A stretch of DNA of 64,000 bases from the NCBI RefSeq assembly GCF_000515315.1, contig NZ_KI911562.1, forward strand, positions 1,694,505-1,758,504, in the 5' to 3' direction. The notes under the pieces were generated by a model that was not told where the DNA came from, searched no databases, and saw only the letters and a list, made by a program, of their open reading frames with translations. Within the stretch, counting starts at the first letter, position 1. Each line of letters begins with the position of its first letter. This DNA is from Asinibacterium sp. OR53 (GTDB lineage: Bacteria > Bacteroidota > Bacteroidia > Chitinophagales > Chitinophagaceae). The position numbers and the translations under genes are program-made. Positions 8,543 to 17,273 of this stretch are shown piece by piece.

Positions 8543-8893
8543 ATGGTAGCAACAGATAATGGCATATACGTAACAGAGAAAGCGAAGCAGAAAGTGCTGC
8601 AGCTGATGCAGGAAGCAGGTGTGGAAGGAAATGCTGATTATTTCCTGCGTGTAGGTGTGGTAGGAGGTGGGTGCTCCGGGTTGAGCTACAAGCTGGATTT
8701 CGACAACGAGGTTAAACCCGGCGACCAGGTTTTTGAAGACAATGGCGTGAAGATCGTTACCGATCTCAAAAGCTTTTTATACCTCGTGAATACAGAACTA
8801 GATTTTTCCGACGGACTGAACGGAAAAGGCTTCTTCTTCAACAACCCGAATGCCAGCCGCAGTTGCGCGTGTGGAGAGAGTTTTGCGGTATAA
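8543..8893 (+). CDS. iscA: Iron-sulfur assembly protein IscA (HesB family)
   Basis: A 116-residue A-type carrier that takes part in cluster transfer and [4Fe-4S] maturation. The three family cysteines are Cys44 (GGGCSGLSY), Cys108 and Cys110 (SCACGESF). The ATG giving MVATDNGIYVTEKA is chosen. An in-frame ATG 16 codons upstream would translate the repeated leader into an unconserved tail. It ends the isc cluster and is followed by a clear terminator. Confidence 0.93.
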   Translation: MVATDNGIYVTEKAKQKVLQLMQEAGVEGNADYFLRVGVVGGGCSGLSYKLDFDNEVKPGDQVFEDNGVKIVTDLKSFLYLVNTELDFSDGLNGKGFFFNNPNASRSCACGESFAV

Positions 8894-8918
8894 CCTGAAC
8901 CCACATAAATAGTTGAAG

Positions 8919-8951
8919 GCCGGAATGTATAGTGCATTCCGGCTTTTTTTT
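8919..8951 (+). terminator. Intrinsic terminator of the isc cluster
   Basis: GCCGGAATG (8919-8927) pairs with CATTCCGGC (8935-8943) around a 7-base loop and is followed by eight T. It lies 25 bases after the iscA stop. Confidence 0.85.
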
Positions 8952-9125
8952 CGGCATTGTATCGTGAATAACAGGTAATTGGAGCGCATTTGCTTCGGGT
9001 CAAACCCACATCAAGCCCACAGTATTCCCACACCAGTCCACTTTTAATGTGGTTTATTGTATTTAATGATCGTTTTAATGTATATTTAAGCATAATCAAT
9101 ACCGGATCAACTCAAAATCAATCAG

Positions 9126-9857
9126 ATGGCAAGGGTAACCAATAATGGCGTAGCAGGGATGATTGGCAACGTTGTATTTTATAGTGTTGATGGGAAACAA
9201 TATGCCAGGGCCAGGCCCCGGAAACAATCAAAATCCACCCGGAAAAGAAAACAAACCCCGGCGAATGACCTTTTCGGAATGGTATCGGCTTGTGGTTCTT
9301 CGCTGATCTCTTTTTTGGCAGAGCGGCTGTTGTTCTCCCCAAAATTGTATGGGTGGAATGCACTCCGGGGATGGATGAGGAATTGTTATGCGCGTAATCA
9401 TGGAGCACAATACTGGCCTTTGTCGGTAGTAGAAAGTGGTCACTGCCAGATCAATAAAGCCGTTGATCTAAGGGACAGGTTCAGAGTACCCGTTGAAGTA
9501 ACAGACAGGGGAAATGGTAAAGTGGAAATCGAAATAGGCAGCGTCAATCCGGCGAAAGACATCAGTGCTCCATCCGCTACCTGGGCTGTGAATATCAAGT
9601 TCATGCTATTCGCCACCGCATTTGGAACCACGCGGTCAATGGTAAAAGAAGCAGTTACCGAATACCTATTGCCATACGAGAACAAAATACATCCGGCCAA
9701 AAAATTTGTCCTTGACAGTGGGGCTTCAGCGGAAGAAGTGGCAATTGTAGTGATAGCGCTTGAATACAAAATGAAAGACGCCATTTTGATGAATGAATAC
9801 AACCGGATTCCCCGGCACTTGCCTGCTGCTGCCATTGCCATGGGGAGATTAAGGTGA
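9126..9857 (+). CDS. DUF6266-like hypothetical protein
   Basis: A 243-residue protein with no signal peptide or membrane segment. The N-terminus (MARVTNNGVAGMIGNVVFY) followed by a basic linker (RARPRKQSKSTRKRKQTP) resembles DUF6266-like proteins that are common in Bacteroidota; this assignment is from memory of the family pattern and is tentative. The C-terminal two thirds look like a compact beta-rich domain. It stands alone between the isc terminator and a convergent response regulator gene and opens the accessory stretch. Function unknown. Confidence 0.5.
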   Translation: MARVTNNGVAGMIGNVVFYSVDGKQYARARPRKQSKSTRKRKQTPANDLFGMVSACGSSLISFLAERLLFSPKLYGWNALRGWMRNCYARNHGAQYWPLSVVESGHCQINKAVDLRDRFRVPVEVTDRGNGKVEIEIGSVNPAKDISAPSATWAVNIKFMLFATAFGTTRSMVKEAVTEYLLPYENKIHPAKKFVLDSGASAEEVAIVVIALEYKMKDAILMNEYNRIPRHLPAAAIAMGRLR

Positions 9858-9885
9858 ATGGATCACGGAAACATCTCTTCTTGCT

Positions 9886-10545
9886 TCACAATAGCACCAT
9901 ACCGTTTTTTATTGCATACATGACCAGGCCGACCCGAGTAGTTACGTTTAACTTTTTGAATAAAGCTTCTCTATAGCCATCCACAGTTCGCTCACTTACA
10001 AACATTTCAGATGCAATGGCTGCATAGCTTTTTTCACTGCAGGCCAGCTGCAGGAATTCTGTTTCCCTGGGTGTTAGTTTAAACAACTGGCTGGCATGAC
10101 TGTCCCTGTCGGCAAACAGATGTATGGAGCTTACGATTTTCTTAGACACCAGATCATTGTAAAAGAAGCCCTTGGCGATCAGCTCTGAGAAAGCTAGTTT
10201 AAGTTCATCAGTATCGGCGTCTTTAAGAATATAGCCTTTGGCACCGGCTTTGATCATCTTGATAATTGCAGTATCAGAGTCCATGGTACTCAAGGCCAGA
10301 ATCCTTGTCTCCGGGTAATTTTCAACGATCCACTGTGCTGTTGCATAGCCATCCATTTCGGGCATTGCAATATCCAGTAGCACCAGGTCCGGCGCCTTGC
10401 CTGCCCCTACTTGTTCAATGAAGTCCTTTCCATTTTCAGCCTGCATGACCACCTGGTAATTGGGCATCAGCCCGATGAGCATGGACAGACCATTCCTGAA
10501 AAGGCTGTGATCGTCTACAATCGCTATCGTAATAATGTTACTCAT
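9886..10545 (-). CDS. NarL/LuxR-family response regulator
   Basis: A 219-residue DNA-binding regulator: an N-terminal receiver (acidic pair Asp11-Asp12, phospho-acceptor Asp58 in LVLLDIAMPEMDG, Lys in GYILKDAD) and a C-terminal LuxR-type HTH (LTPRETEFLQLACSEKSYAAIA with SERTVDGYREALFKKLNV). Its start overlaps the kinase gene by 8 bases, so the two are translationally linked and very likely cognate. Targets are unknown; the upstream membrane protein and secreted protein genes are natural candidates for the same circuit. Confidence 0.92.
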   Translation of the reverse strand: MSNIITIAIVDDHSLFRNGLSMLIGLMPNYQVVMQAENGKDFIEQVGAGKAPDLVLLDIAMPEMDGYATAQWIVENYPETRILALSTMDSDTAIIKMIKAGAKGYILKDADTDELKLAFSELIAKGFFYNDLVSKKIVSSIHLFADRDSHASQLFKLTPRETEFLQLACSEKSYAAIASEMFVSERTVDGYREALFKKLNVTTRVGLVMYAIKNGMVLL

Positions 10546-11317
10546 AAGGAATGTTAAGTTGTATAGTGGTACCCTTGCCTATGGCGGAACCAATGATCGC
10601 TTCACCTCCGATCATGACTGTCCTTTTAGTAATGTTTTGCAGGCCAAGGCCATTCCGGGTATTGTTAACGGCATCAAAACCTTTACCATTATCGGTGATC
10701 TGAATCTGAAGTTGCTGTTGATCAAAAAGAATCGCAATGATTGCCTGGCTTGCCCCCGAATGCTTTAATATATTATTCAGTATTTCCTGCACTGTCCGGA
10801 AGACGACCAGCCGCCTGGCGGCTCCCAATACCGGCGTTTCGCCTGTTACTTCTAATGTACAAACCAAAAATCTTGTTTTGTTAATACGCTCCGTTTCCTG
10901 CCTGATCGCCTGGACCAGGTCCATCTGGCTAACCCGGTCACTACTCAGACTTTTGGCGATATCGCGTAAATCCGTCATGGCCCGCCCGATACTTTCCTTC
11001 GCCATAGCAAGGACACCCTTGGGGTCACTTAGACTGGACTCCGCAATATTAAGCTGCACCTTGGCCAGACTTAATATCTGACCCACATTATCATGAATTT
11101 CCTGACTGATGGCTTCAAAGGTCTGCTCCTGTATTTCCAGTTGCGACTGCAAAATGGCAGCCTCGTGTTCTTTCTGGATTTCAAAAATACTTTGTTGGTA
11201 CTGGAATTTTTTCTTCTGGTACCTGACTATCAGAAATGCGCCGACAGCAATCAGCAGTATGAACATCGCCATTACGGTGATGATGACTAACGGTATTTCA
11301 TTAAGCGGATCTGGCAT
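10538..11317 (-). CDS. NarL-type sensor histidine kinase
   Basis: A 259-residue kinase with one N-terminal membrane helix (about residues 10-31), a coiled linker, a HisKA_3-type dimerisation helix with His75 in ISQEIHDNVGQILSLAKVQL, and an HATPase_c domain (N box near EILNNILKHS, G box DNGKGFD, then NGLGLQNI). It has no periplasmic sensor domain, so the signal probably comes from the neighbouring multi-helix membrane protein whose gene overlaps it by 31 bases. It pairs with the regulator gene downstream. Confidence 0.9.
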   Translation of the reverse strand: MPDPLNEIPLVIITVMAMFILLIAVGAFLIVRYQKKKFQYQQSIFEIQKEHEAAILQSQLEIQEQTFEAISQEIHDNVGQILSLAKVQLNIAESSLSDPKGVLAMAKESIGRAMTDLRDIAKSLSSDRVSQMDLVQAIRQETERINKTRFLVCTLEVTGETPVLGAARRLVVFRTVQEILNNILKHSGASQAIIAILFDQQQLQIQITDNGKGFDAVNNTRNGLGLQNITKRTVMIGGEAIIGSAIGKGTTIQLNIPYE

Positions 11318-11973
11318 AAATAAGCATAGGTAAATGTTGCATACATTAGATCGTTGAGTACACTCATCAGTATCCTCAGGCTACCGAACCCCAGTTCCCT
11401 TGCTGAAAGTTTATTCCTGATGATAAAATTAAAGGCGCCGAAATACGGGATCTGGCAGGTATAAAAAACCAATAACGCTGATACGATCCAAAACACAGGC
11501 CGCCGTTGCAGTTGGTGTGCATTTTCATCCTCAATTAACTGGTACAAATACGCCACCGACAGGATCACTGTCAGCAAACTGGCTGCGATGATGTTGTAAC
11601 TGTTCCAGACAAAATTCCCTTTTTTGAAAAAATCCGTAATAAGAATATTCGATGCAAACCAAAAAAGTGCGTACCCAACTATGAATACCGGAATCCATTT
11701 GCGGATGCGCGTTATTGTAATAATGGCATAAAAAAAATAAAGGTGCCATACGGTTTCTATCAACACAAAGACATTCAGTATTTTCCAGTTGTTGCCAAGG
11801 TAAAAGCCGGCCAGGTATGCCCACAACTCCGAAATAAATGTTAAGGTGTTTAACCACGCGAAGCTTTTTAAGTAGCGGGGCGATGGGGTTGTGTAACTGA
11901 TCGCCAGCATGCTGATACTGCTTAACAGCAGTATCAGCAGGTATGCATCGGCAAAGGGGTTTCGAAAAGGCAT
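11287..11973 (-). CDS. Multi-helix membrane protein linked to a two-component system
   Basis: A 228-residue protein with about seven predicted membrane helices (hydrophobic stretches around residues 9-25, 38-56, 66-86, 93-109, 127-146, 160-178 and 200-220). I do not recognise a named family. The 31-base overlap with the kinase gene suggests it works as the membrane sensor or partner of that kinase, as seen for similar gene sets in Chitinophagaceae (inference). It is likely co-transcribed with the secreted protein gene that ends 40 bases upstream. Confidence 0.6.
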   Translation of the reverse strand: MPFRNPFADAYLLILLLSSISMLAISYTTPSPRYLKSFAWLNTLTFISELWAYLAGFYLGNNWKILNVFVLIETVWHLYFFYAIITITRIRKWIPVFIVGYALFWFASNILITDFFKKGNFVWNSYNIIAASLLTVILSVAYLYQLIEDENAHQLQRRPVFWIVSALLVFYTCQIPYFGAFNFIIRNKLSARELGFGSLRILMSVLNDLMYATFTYAYLCQIRLMKYR

Positions 11974-12013
11974 TGTCCCAACAAAATAGCCAGATTTTCT
12001 TCATGAATTTGTT

Positions 12014-12856
12014 TTATTTTTTTCTTGATCCCGCCCCCCCATTACAAAAGTCCGGGCAAGGCAGGCCGGTATCTGTATCACCGATAATCCTCTTGGTATT
12101 ATAGCATTTAACGAAATCTATGGGCTTGTTTTTGCAGTCATAGAATATGAAATGTATCAGAAGTTGATTGCCAACAGGCTTTAAGCCATCAGGTCCGGTA
12201 ATCTTCTCATCTGGTTCATAGGCAACAAACCTCACACCCACTCCATGTACGATCCCTTTCAAACAGCCCGTTTCAAGAGTGTCATAAAGTTGCTTTATAT
12301 TATCCTTTGAATAAAACAGAGAAATGGTTTCCTGGCGACCATTTGCTGTCATTGCAACATCGGATTCTGACTTTTTTTTGAATTCGTCCCGAAAGTTTGC
12401 CAAAATATCTCCTGTGTCCTTCAACGGATTAAGTCTTGCTTCATTCAACCCGTATTCAATTTTTTGATAAGCCCCCGGCTGATCTGAATATAAACCCTGG
12501 CCAGAGAGGTCAAGCATTGTTGGAACGAAAACCAAACTCAGTTCACACGATTTATTGGCTTCTTGGGCGAAATAGATCCGGAGCCCAGACGCATTATTAT
12601 CGACTGCCTTTTTGAAGATCTCCTTCAAGTCACCATAGTTGAGTGGAAATTCCTGGGGAAAATTACTCATCAGGAATTTTCTTTTGATGTTTCTGAAATT
12701 CGCTTCCCGTCCAGATGAGCGGACATTATCGTTTATTATCATTCTGGGCATTTGCAGACCAGAACAATTACAATTACAAGTACTTGGTGGTTGTGCCGAT
12801 AGGGCGTTTATGCATAATAGAAAAGGCAAACTGAAAAGTAGTTTTTTAAGTTTCAT
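12014..12856 (-). CDS. Secreted Cys-rich hypothetical protein
   Basis: A 280-residue protein with a signal peptide (KKLLFSLPFLLCINALSAQ). The start is the ATG giving MKLKKLLF; an upstream in-frame ATG would place 22 residues before the signal sequence. Right after cleavage comes a CNCNC cluster, and the C-terminus carries CPDFC, so disulfides or metal binding at the two ends are possible. No known domain is recognised. As the first of four same-strand genes with a membrane protein, kinase and regulator, it may be a periplasmic component of their sensory circuit. Confidence 0.55.
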   Translation of the reverse strand: MKLKKLLFSLPFLLCINALSAQPPSTCNCNCSGLQMPRMIINDNVRSSGREANFRNIKRKFLMSNFPQEFPLNYGDLKEIFKKAVDNNASGLRIYFAQEANKSCELSLVFVPTMLDLSGQGLYSDQPGAYQKIEYGLNEARLNPLKDTGDILANFRDEFKKKSESDVAMTANGRQETISLFYSKDNIKQLYDTLETGCLKGIVHGVGVRFVAYEPDEKITGPDGLKPVGNQLLIHFIFYDCKNKPIDFVKCYNTKRIIGDTDTGLPCPDFCNGGAGSRKK

Positions 12857-12941
12857 CTTTAAAGGTTTTAGGTGGTTAAAAATATGTAATGCAATGATTG
12901 GAAAAATCGCGTAACAATACAAGCCCGGTTATTCACTGTTT

Positions 12942-12965
12942 TATCCCGGGAAAAACCCCGGGGTA
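12942..12965. other. GC-rich hairpin upstream of the secreted Cys-rich gene
   Basis: TATCCCGGG (12942-12950) pairs with CCCGGGGTA (12957-12965), allowing one wobble, around a 6-base loop. A second small hairpin, GGGC/GCCC, follows at 12972-12985. No terminator T run lies on either 3' side. It sits in the 293-base gap between divergent genes and might be an operator or leader structure. Confidence 0.3.
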
Positions 12966-13149
12966 AAAAAAGGGCAAAAGTGCCCGTTGAATGGATGTTA
13001 TGCAGCAAGTAGGTTTGTGCCATTATCAAAACGCATTGTATAAGGCTTCGCTTTATAGAACTGAACTCGCCAAAATCAGGACAATCCAGTAAGTAGGGGA
13101 GAGTATAGAGCCTTAATGTTAATATTTTATAACCACAAACCCTGCATTA

Positions 13150-13425
13150 ATGGAATCGTTTACGCAACAAACTGAAATAATATGTAAAAATGGTGTTATG
13201 CTGAACGGGTGTTCATTAACCCCTAAAGAATCAGAGGTATTGGCATTGCTTTCGGAAGGTGCATTAAATAAGGAGATCGCTTCCTTTCTGGGAATTTCTC
13301 TTGAAACAGTAAAAAAACATAATGCCAATATTTTCAGAAAAATAAATGTACGTAACAGAGCAGAGGCTGTTGGTTATGTTCGTTATAAAAAAACAGAATC
13401 TGCAAATAGCCCGTTGGTGGAATGA
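13150..13425 (+). CDS. Stand-alone LuxR-type HTH protein 1
   Basis: A 91-residue protein consisting almost only of a GerE/LuxR helix-turn-helix: LTPKESEVLALLSEGALNKE, then SLETVKKHNANIFRKINVRN. There is no receiver or ligand-binding domain, so it belongs to the 'orphan HTH' type and may act as a DNA-binding or dimer-poisoning regulator. It is followed by a related gene, with 130 bases between. The pair lies between the divergent two-component module and an outer-membrane protein gene, which suggests local regulation (inference). Confidence 0.75.
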   Translation: MESFTQQTEIICKNGVMLNGCSLTPKESEVLALLSEGALNKEIASFLGISLETVKKHNANIFRKINVRNRAEAVGYVRYKKTESANSPLVE

Positions 13426-13555
13426 ACAATCGTTACAAATGGTACCCTTAAGTGCTATTGGTTGGTTTTAGTTTGTTTCCCATTTTTACATAGTCATTAT
13501 CCGGTATCCTTCTCCCCCTCTAAAAGTTTCATTATGAATGTAAAAAACATCATGC

Positions 13556-13780
13556 ATGGTGCACCTGAACAAACTAACCCACAGGGAGCAGGAGATCATT
13601 CAGATACTCATAAGGGGTAAGCTGGATAAGGAAATAGCAGATGAACTGGATATCTCCCTCGATACGGTAAAGAAACACAACAAAAGCATTTACAAAAAGC
13701 TCAACGTCAGAAACCGCTCCGAAGTGATCGCATTGATCAACACACTCGATGTGAACGATTTTTTTTTCGAGCGAGCGTAA
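13556..13780 (+). CDS. Stand-alone LuxR-type HTH protein 2
   Basis: A 74-residue single-domain HTH protein: LTHREQEIIQILIRGKLDKE and SLDTVKKHNKSIYKKLNVRN. It is clearly related to the preceding gene (shared TVKKHN, KxNVRNR) yet diverged, so the pair probably comes from an old tandem duplication. The start at 13556 is forced, because an in-frame ATG further up runs straight into a stop. There is no sensor domain. Confidence 0.75.
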   Translation: MVHLNKLTHREQEIIQILIRGKLDKEIADELDISLDTVKKHNKSIYKKLNVRNRSEVIALINTLDVNDFFFERA

Positions 13781-13961
13781 GAAAAAGAAAAGCTAAGTAA
13801 ATATTGAACGATGATTTTAAACAACTCCCAAAAGGAGAAGGCACTGTATTGCTAAAACCCAACCGCATATGCTTATTCAAAAAAGAAACAACTGTCTGCC
13901 AAGAGGCCCCTGCAGCCATACCTGCCAGCAGTTAACCGATTCTTCATCCAAATTCATTTAC

Positions 13962-14714
13962 ATGAAACATTTTCAACGACTCCTTTTTCTTCTGATATTA
14001 CTGGCAAGCACCATGCAGGCAGCACTGGCGCAGCAGGGCAGAAGAATGGACTCTTCTCAAACGAGGTGGCGATTGGGAGTTGTAAATGGATCGTCTTTCA
14101 ACTGGTTTACAGATGAACAACCCCATTCCGGTTTTGCCATTGCCTACAACGCCCATTTCCTGGTGGATTATTTTATCGGGAAGCGCTGGTTTATACGGGC
14201 AACGGCCGGTTACACCGGTTATGGCGGACAACTGACCACTTTTAAAGATGATACCCGTTACGGCTTTGATCCGATGTTTACTTTCAAGAACGTAAAACAA
14301 AGCCAGTATATCATCCACAGTATTGATAGCTGGCTAAGCCTCAATTATGAGATCCCATCTGCACAGCAGTGGAAATGCAACCTGGGCGTTGGCGTAGGGA
14401 TGGCCAACAATGTTGGTGAATACGAACAATACACCAAAACCGGCGAATTCGTTCAGGGTATCTATGGTTCCGTATTCGGTAACCAGTATACCGACCTGTT
14501 CGAACCCAACTGGTACCATGCCAATGCCACTGCTGAAATCCTGCTTCCGTCGAAAAAAATCAACTGGCTGATCCAGGGATCCTATATCGTAGGATTGACA
14601 GGCGTAAGGAAAAGTTATTCCTATATCGAGTACCCGGGAGTAACGGGCAGCATCCGCACCGATGCTTTCCAGCTCAAACTAGGTATATCGAAACGCCTTA
14701 AACACAAAAAATAA
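13962..14714 (+). CDS. Outer-membrane beta-barrel protein
   Basis: A 250-residue protein with a signal peptide (FLLILLASTMQAALAQ) and alternating hydrophobic/aromatic strands (FIRATAGYTGYGGQL, NVGVGMANN-like turns), as in small porin-family barrels of Bacteroidota. The start giving MKHFQRLL is chosen because the frame upstream is not signal-like. The gene precedes a large lipoprotein gene by 38 bases on the same strand, so they probably form an envelope pair. The specific role is unknown. Confidence 0.6.
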   Translation: MKHFQRLLFLLILLASTMQAALAQQGRRMDSSQTRWRLGVVNGSSFNWFTDEQPHSGFAIAYNAHFLVDYFIGKRWFIRATAGYTGYGGQLTTFKDDTRYGFDPMFTFKNVKQSQYIIHSIDSWLSLNYEIPSAQQWKCNLGVGVGMANNVGEYEQYTKTGEFVQGIYGSVFGNQYTDLFEPNWYHANATAEILLPSKKINWLIQGSYIVGLTGVRKSYSYIEYPGVTGSIRTDAFQLKLGISKRLKHKK

Positions 14715-14752
14715 ACAAACAAGCAAACCCTTTACTCATTCAAACTCATTTT

Positions 14753-16426
14753 ATGAAAAAAGACTTCATTTACTCGTTGCCCCGCATCACGGGCCTCATG
14801 CTCATTGCATGTATGCTCTTTGCAGTGGGCTGTAAGAAAGACACTTTCAACGAAAAAGACGCTCTGCAGTCGCAGAAAGACCTGCTGGCCTATAAGTACG
14901 GGCTGGAAACGCAACTGGAACAATTGAGACAGCAAGGCGCTTCAGCGTTGGCACAGTTGCAATATAATTTTGCCGTACAACAGGATGCAGCGAAGCAGCG
15001 TTTGGCCGACAGCCTCAGCAGGTTATATCAAAGGTACCTCGACAGTCTTACTAAAGCGAACAGCCGATATACCGACAGTGTAAGCAGGGTCAATGCCAAC
15101 AAGCGCAACATATCGGTTACAGTTACCGATGTGGTTACCAACCAGCCCGTTGCAGGTGCAACCGTAACCATTCCAACCCTGGTAGGGTCTGTATTACAGG
15201 TGAGCACTGATGCTAATGGTATTGCCGTTTTCCCCGCCAACGGAAATATCAATGTTCCCAACCCCGCCTCAGCCATTGTTACAAAAACAGGTTATGCCAG
15301 TGGCTCTCTCTCTTACGGCATATTGGGATCGGGTTCTGTAATCGGTACAGCTACTATCCAAATATGGAACCAATCCAATGCCCGTAATACTATTAAGGGA
15401 ACGGTATCTATCCAGACAAATTTCATTAATCCAACCCCTGAATTTGCATCTGGTAAGCTGATCAATGTCTACTCATGGGTTAATGTCAATGGAAATACAC
15501 AGCGATTCGACTGGTCATCATTAACCGATGCCAATGGTAATTACGCCATCAGTGTACCTGATTTGCCCAACGGCGGGGTTTTCAGCTATTCTATGAGCAA
15601 ATTCGATAGTACGGCAACCCTGGCGATCAATGGATTTTTACCCGGAATAGACAGTATACCTTCTGTACAAAAAGTACCGGCCACTTTCTATTTGGGATCT
15701 CAATTGGGACTTAGCTCATTGCCCAGAGGGGTTAATGGAACTTTTGTTCCTCCTGTTGTTGCGCGTTATCATGCGGTTACTCCCTTAGATAGTAATGGTA
15801 GGGCTTATTATTTTAAAGGACTTTCCTTTAATGCGGTAGGCCCAACTCCTACTAACCCATCAAATGGTATTTTTGTTGCTCCCAATTTTAGTGTTTCCAA
15901 TGCAAGATCCGTAGATGCAAATGGCAATTTCAGTGCTTTTATTGGTGCTAAATTTGCAGGAACCAGCAATTCCAATACAGACAGTTTGCAAGCCACGTTT
16001 GTAGATATTTTGGGGAATAGCGATAATTATTGGAATAGGACTCCGTCACTTTATTTCTTTGTTTCAAGTGGCCCCAACAAGAGTTTTACCATCCAACCCA
16101 ATGGGCCAGCTGGGCCAAACACGCAGCAAAATACTACTTCTCAGTCTTTCTCTGCAACAACCAATTATTTTTTGATTACTAAACGGACTGGCGGACAAGC
16201 TGCTACCAATTATTATGATCCTGCCGGATGGGGTATTGTAAACTTATTTCCTTCAGGGAATATTAATACTATAGTGAATAATACCGCGCTGAAACAGTTT
16301 AGTTCTGTTAATTCATTTAGCTATAGTCCTAATGGTTCCATTACTACCATTTCGGTTATGGGAGGACAAACTGTTATTCAAGACCTGACTTTTGGTACTG
16401 GGCAACTGAACCAGGTTGTTCGTTAA
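14753..16426 (+). CDS. Large lipoprotein with coiled coil and regulatory-like beta domain
   Basis: A 557-residue lipoprotein: the signal ends in a lipobox (MLFAVGCKKD, Cys at about residue 25). Residues about 30-115 form a Gln/Arg/Leu-rich coiled coil. This is followed by a carboxypeptidase-regulatory-like (CNA-B type) beta domain starting ITVTVTDVV-like (NISVTVTDVVTNQPVAGATV). The rest is Ser/Thr/Asn-rich and beta-predicted. It follows the barrel gene and has its own strong terminator. A surface or periplasm-spanning structural role is plausible; no enzyme motif is seen. Confidence 0.6.
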   Translation: MKKDFIYSLPRITGLMLIACMLFAVGCKKDTFNEKDALQSQKDLLAYKYGLETQLEQLRQQGASALAQLQYNFAVQQDAAKQRLADSLSRLYQRYLDSLTKANSRYTDSVSRVNANKRNISVTVTDVVTNQPVAGATVTIPTLVGSVLQVSTDANGIAVFPANGNINVPNPASAIVTKTGYASGSLSYGILGSGSVIGTATIQIWNQSNARNTIKGTVSIQTNFINPTPEFASGKLINVYSWVNVNGNTQRFDWSSLTDANGNYAISVPDLPNGGVFSYSMSKFDSTATLAINGFLPGIDSIPSVQKVPATFYLGSQLGLSSLPRGVNGTFVPPVVARYHAVTPLDSNGRAYYFKGLSFNAVGPTPTNPSNGIFVAPNFSVSNARSVDANGNFSAFIGAKFAGTSNSNTDSLQATFVDILGNSDNYWNRTPSLYFFVSSGPNKSFTIQPNGPAGPNTQQNTTSQSFSATTNYFLITKRTGGQAATNYYDPAGWGIVNLFPSGNINTIVNNTALKQFSSVNSFSYSPNGSITTISVMGGQTVIQDLTFGTGQLNQVVR

Positions 16427-16461
16427 ACCTTTTCGTAGTATTTATTCTCATTGTGCAGTTT

Positions 16462-16491
16462 CCGCGGGGCCTTTTGGCCCTGCGGTTTTTT
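16462..16491 (+). terminator. Intrinsic terminator after the large lipoprotein gene
   Basis: CCGCGGGGCC (16462-16471) pairs with GGCCCTGCGG (16476-16485) with one mismatch, around a TTTT loop, followed by six T. It lies 35 bases after the stop and separates the accessory stretch from gldF. Confidence 0.85.
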
Positions 16492-16541
16492 ATGGGATAT
16501 ATACTCATCATAAATCAGCCATTTGCATTAGTTTTGACGCT

Positions 16542-17264
16542 ATGTGGATGATCTGCAAAAAAGAATGGCAGCAGTTTTTCAGCAGTCTTACGGGATATAT
16601 TGCACTGGCAGTGTTCCTCCTGATCAATGGGTTGTTGCTCTTTGTTTTTCCCGATAGCAATATCCTGGACTTTGGCTATGCTTCGTTGGGCAGTTTCTTC
16701 AGTCTGGCGCCCTGGGTGCTTCTATTTCTGGTGCCTACAGTTACCATGCGCAGCCTGGCCGATGAATACAAGCAGGGTACATTTGAACTCCTCAGCACCC
16801 TTCCATTGAAACCTTCACAGATTGTATGGGGCAAATTTTTTGGTGCATTGCTGATTGTGGTCTGCGCGTTGGTGCCCACCATCATCTATGCATTATCTGT
16901 GCAGCAATTGAGCATCACCGGAGGAATAGATATCGGTGCAACAACCGGTAGTTATATCGGATTGATTTTTCTTGGTGCCGTATTTACAGCGGTAGGAATA
17001 TGCGCCAGCAGCTTTACGCAAAATACGGTAGTGGCATTCATCGCAGGTGCCTTTGTTTGTTTCCTGTTGTACAATGGTTTCGACGCCATCAGCAAATTAC
17101 CTGTATTCAATGCGGGCGCTGATTATTACATTGAAATGCTGGGCATCAATTTTCATTACCGGAGCATCAGCAGGGGCGTGATAGACCTGCGTGACCTGGT
17201 GTATTTCATCAGCATCATTGTTTTTTTCCTTTTCATCACCCAAAGAAACCTCGTGAGGCGTTAA
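16542..17264 (+). CDS. gldF: Gliding-motility ABC permease GldF
   Basis: A 240-residue ABC-2 type permease with about six helices. With GldG and the ATPase GldA it forms the transporter required for gliding in Flavobacterium. The start MWMICKKEWQQFF is typical (short amphipathic N-terminus before helix 1). An in-frame upstream start would cross the preceding terminator. The motif RSLADEYKQGTFELLSTLPL is the conserved cytoplasmic loop of ABC-2 permeases. gldG starts 9 bases downstream. gldA is not in the window. Confidence 0.9.
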   Translation: MWMICKKEWQQFFSSLTGYIALAVFLLINGLLLFVFPDSNILDFGYASLGSFFSLAPWVLLFLVPTVTMRSLADEYKQGTFELLSTLPLKPSQIVWGKFFGALLIVVCALVPTIIYALSVQQLSITGGIDIGATTGSYIGLIFLGAVFTAVGICASSFTQNTVVAFIAGAFVCFLLYNGFDAISKLPVFNAGADYYIEMLGINFHYRSISRGVIDLRDLVYFISIIVFFLFITQRNLVRR

Positions 17265-17273
17265 CCATCAACG

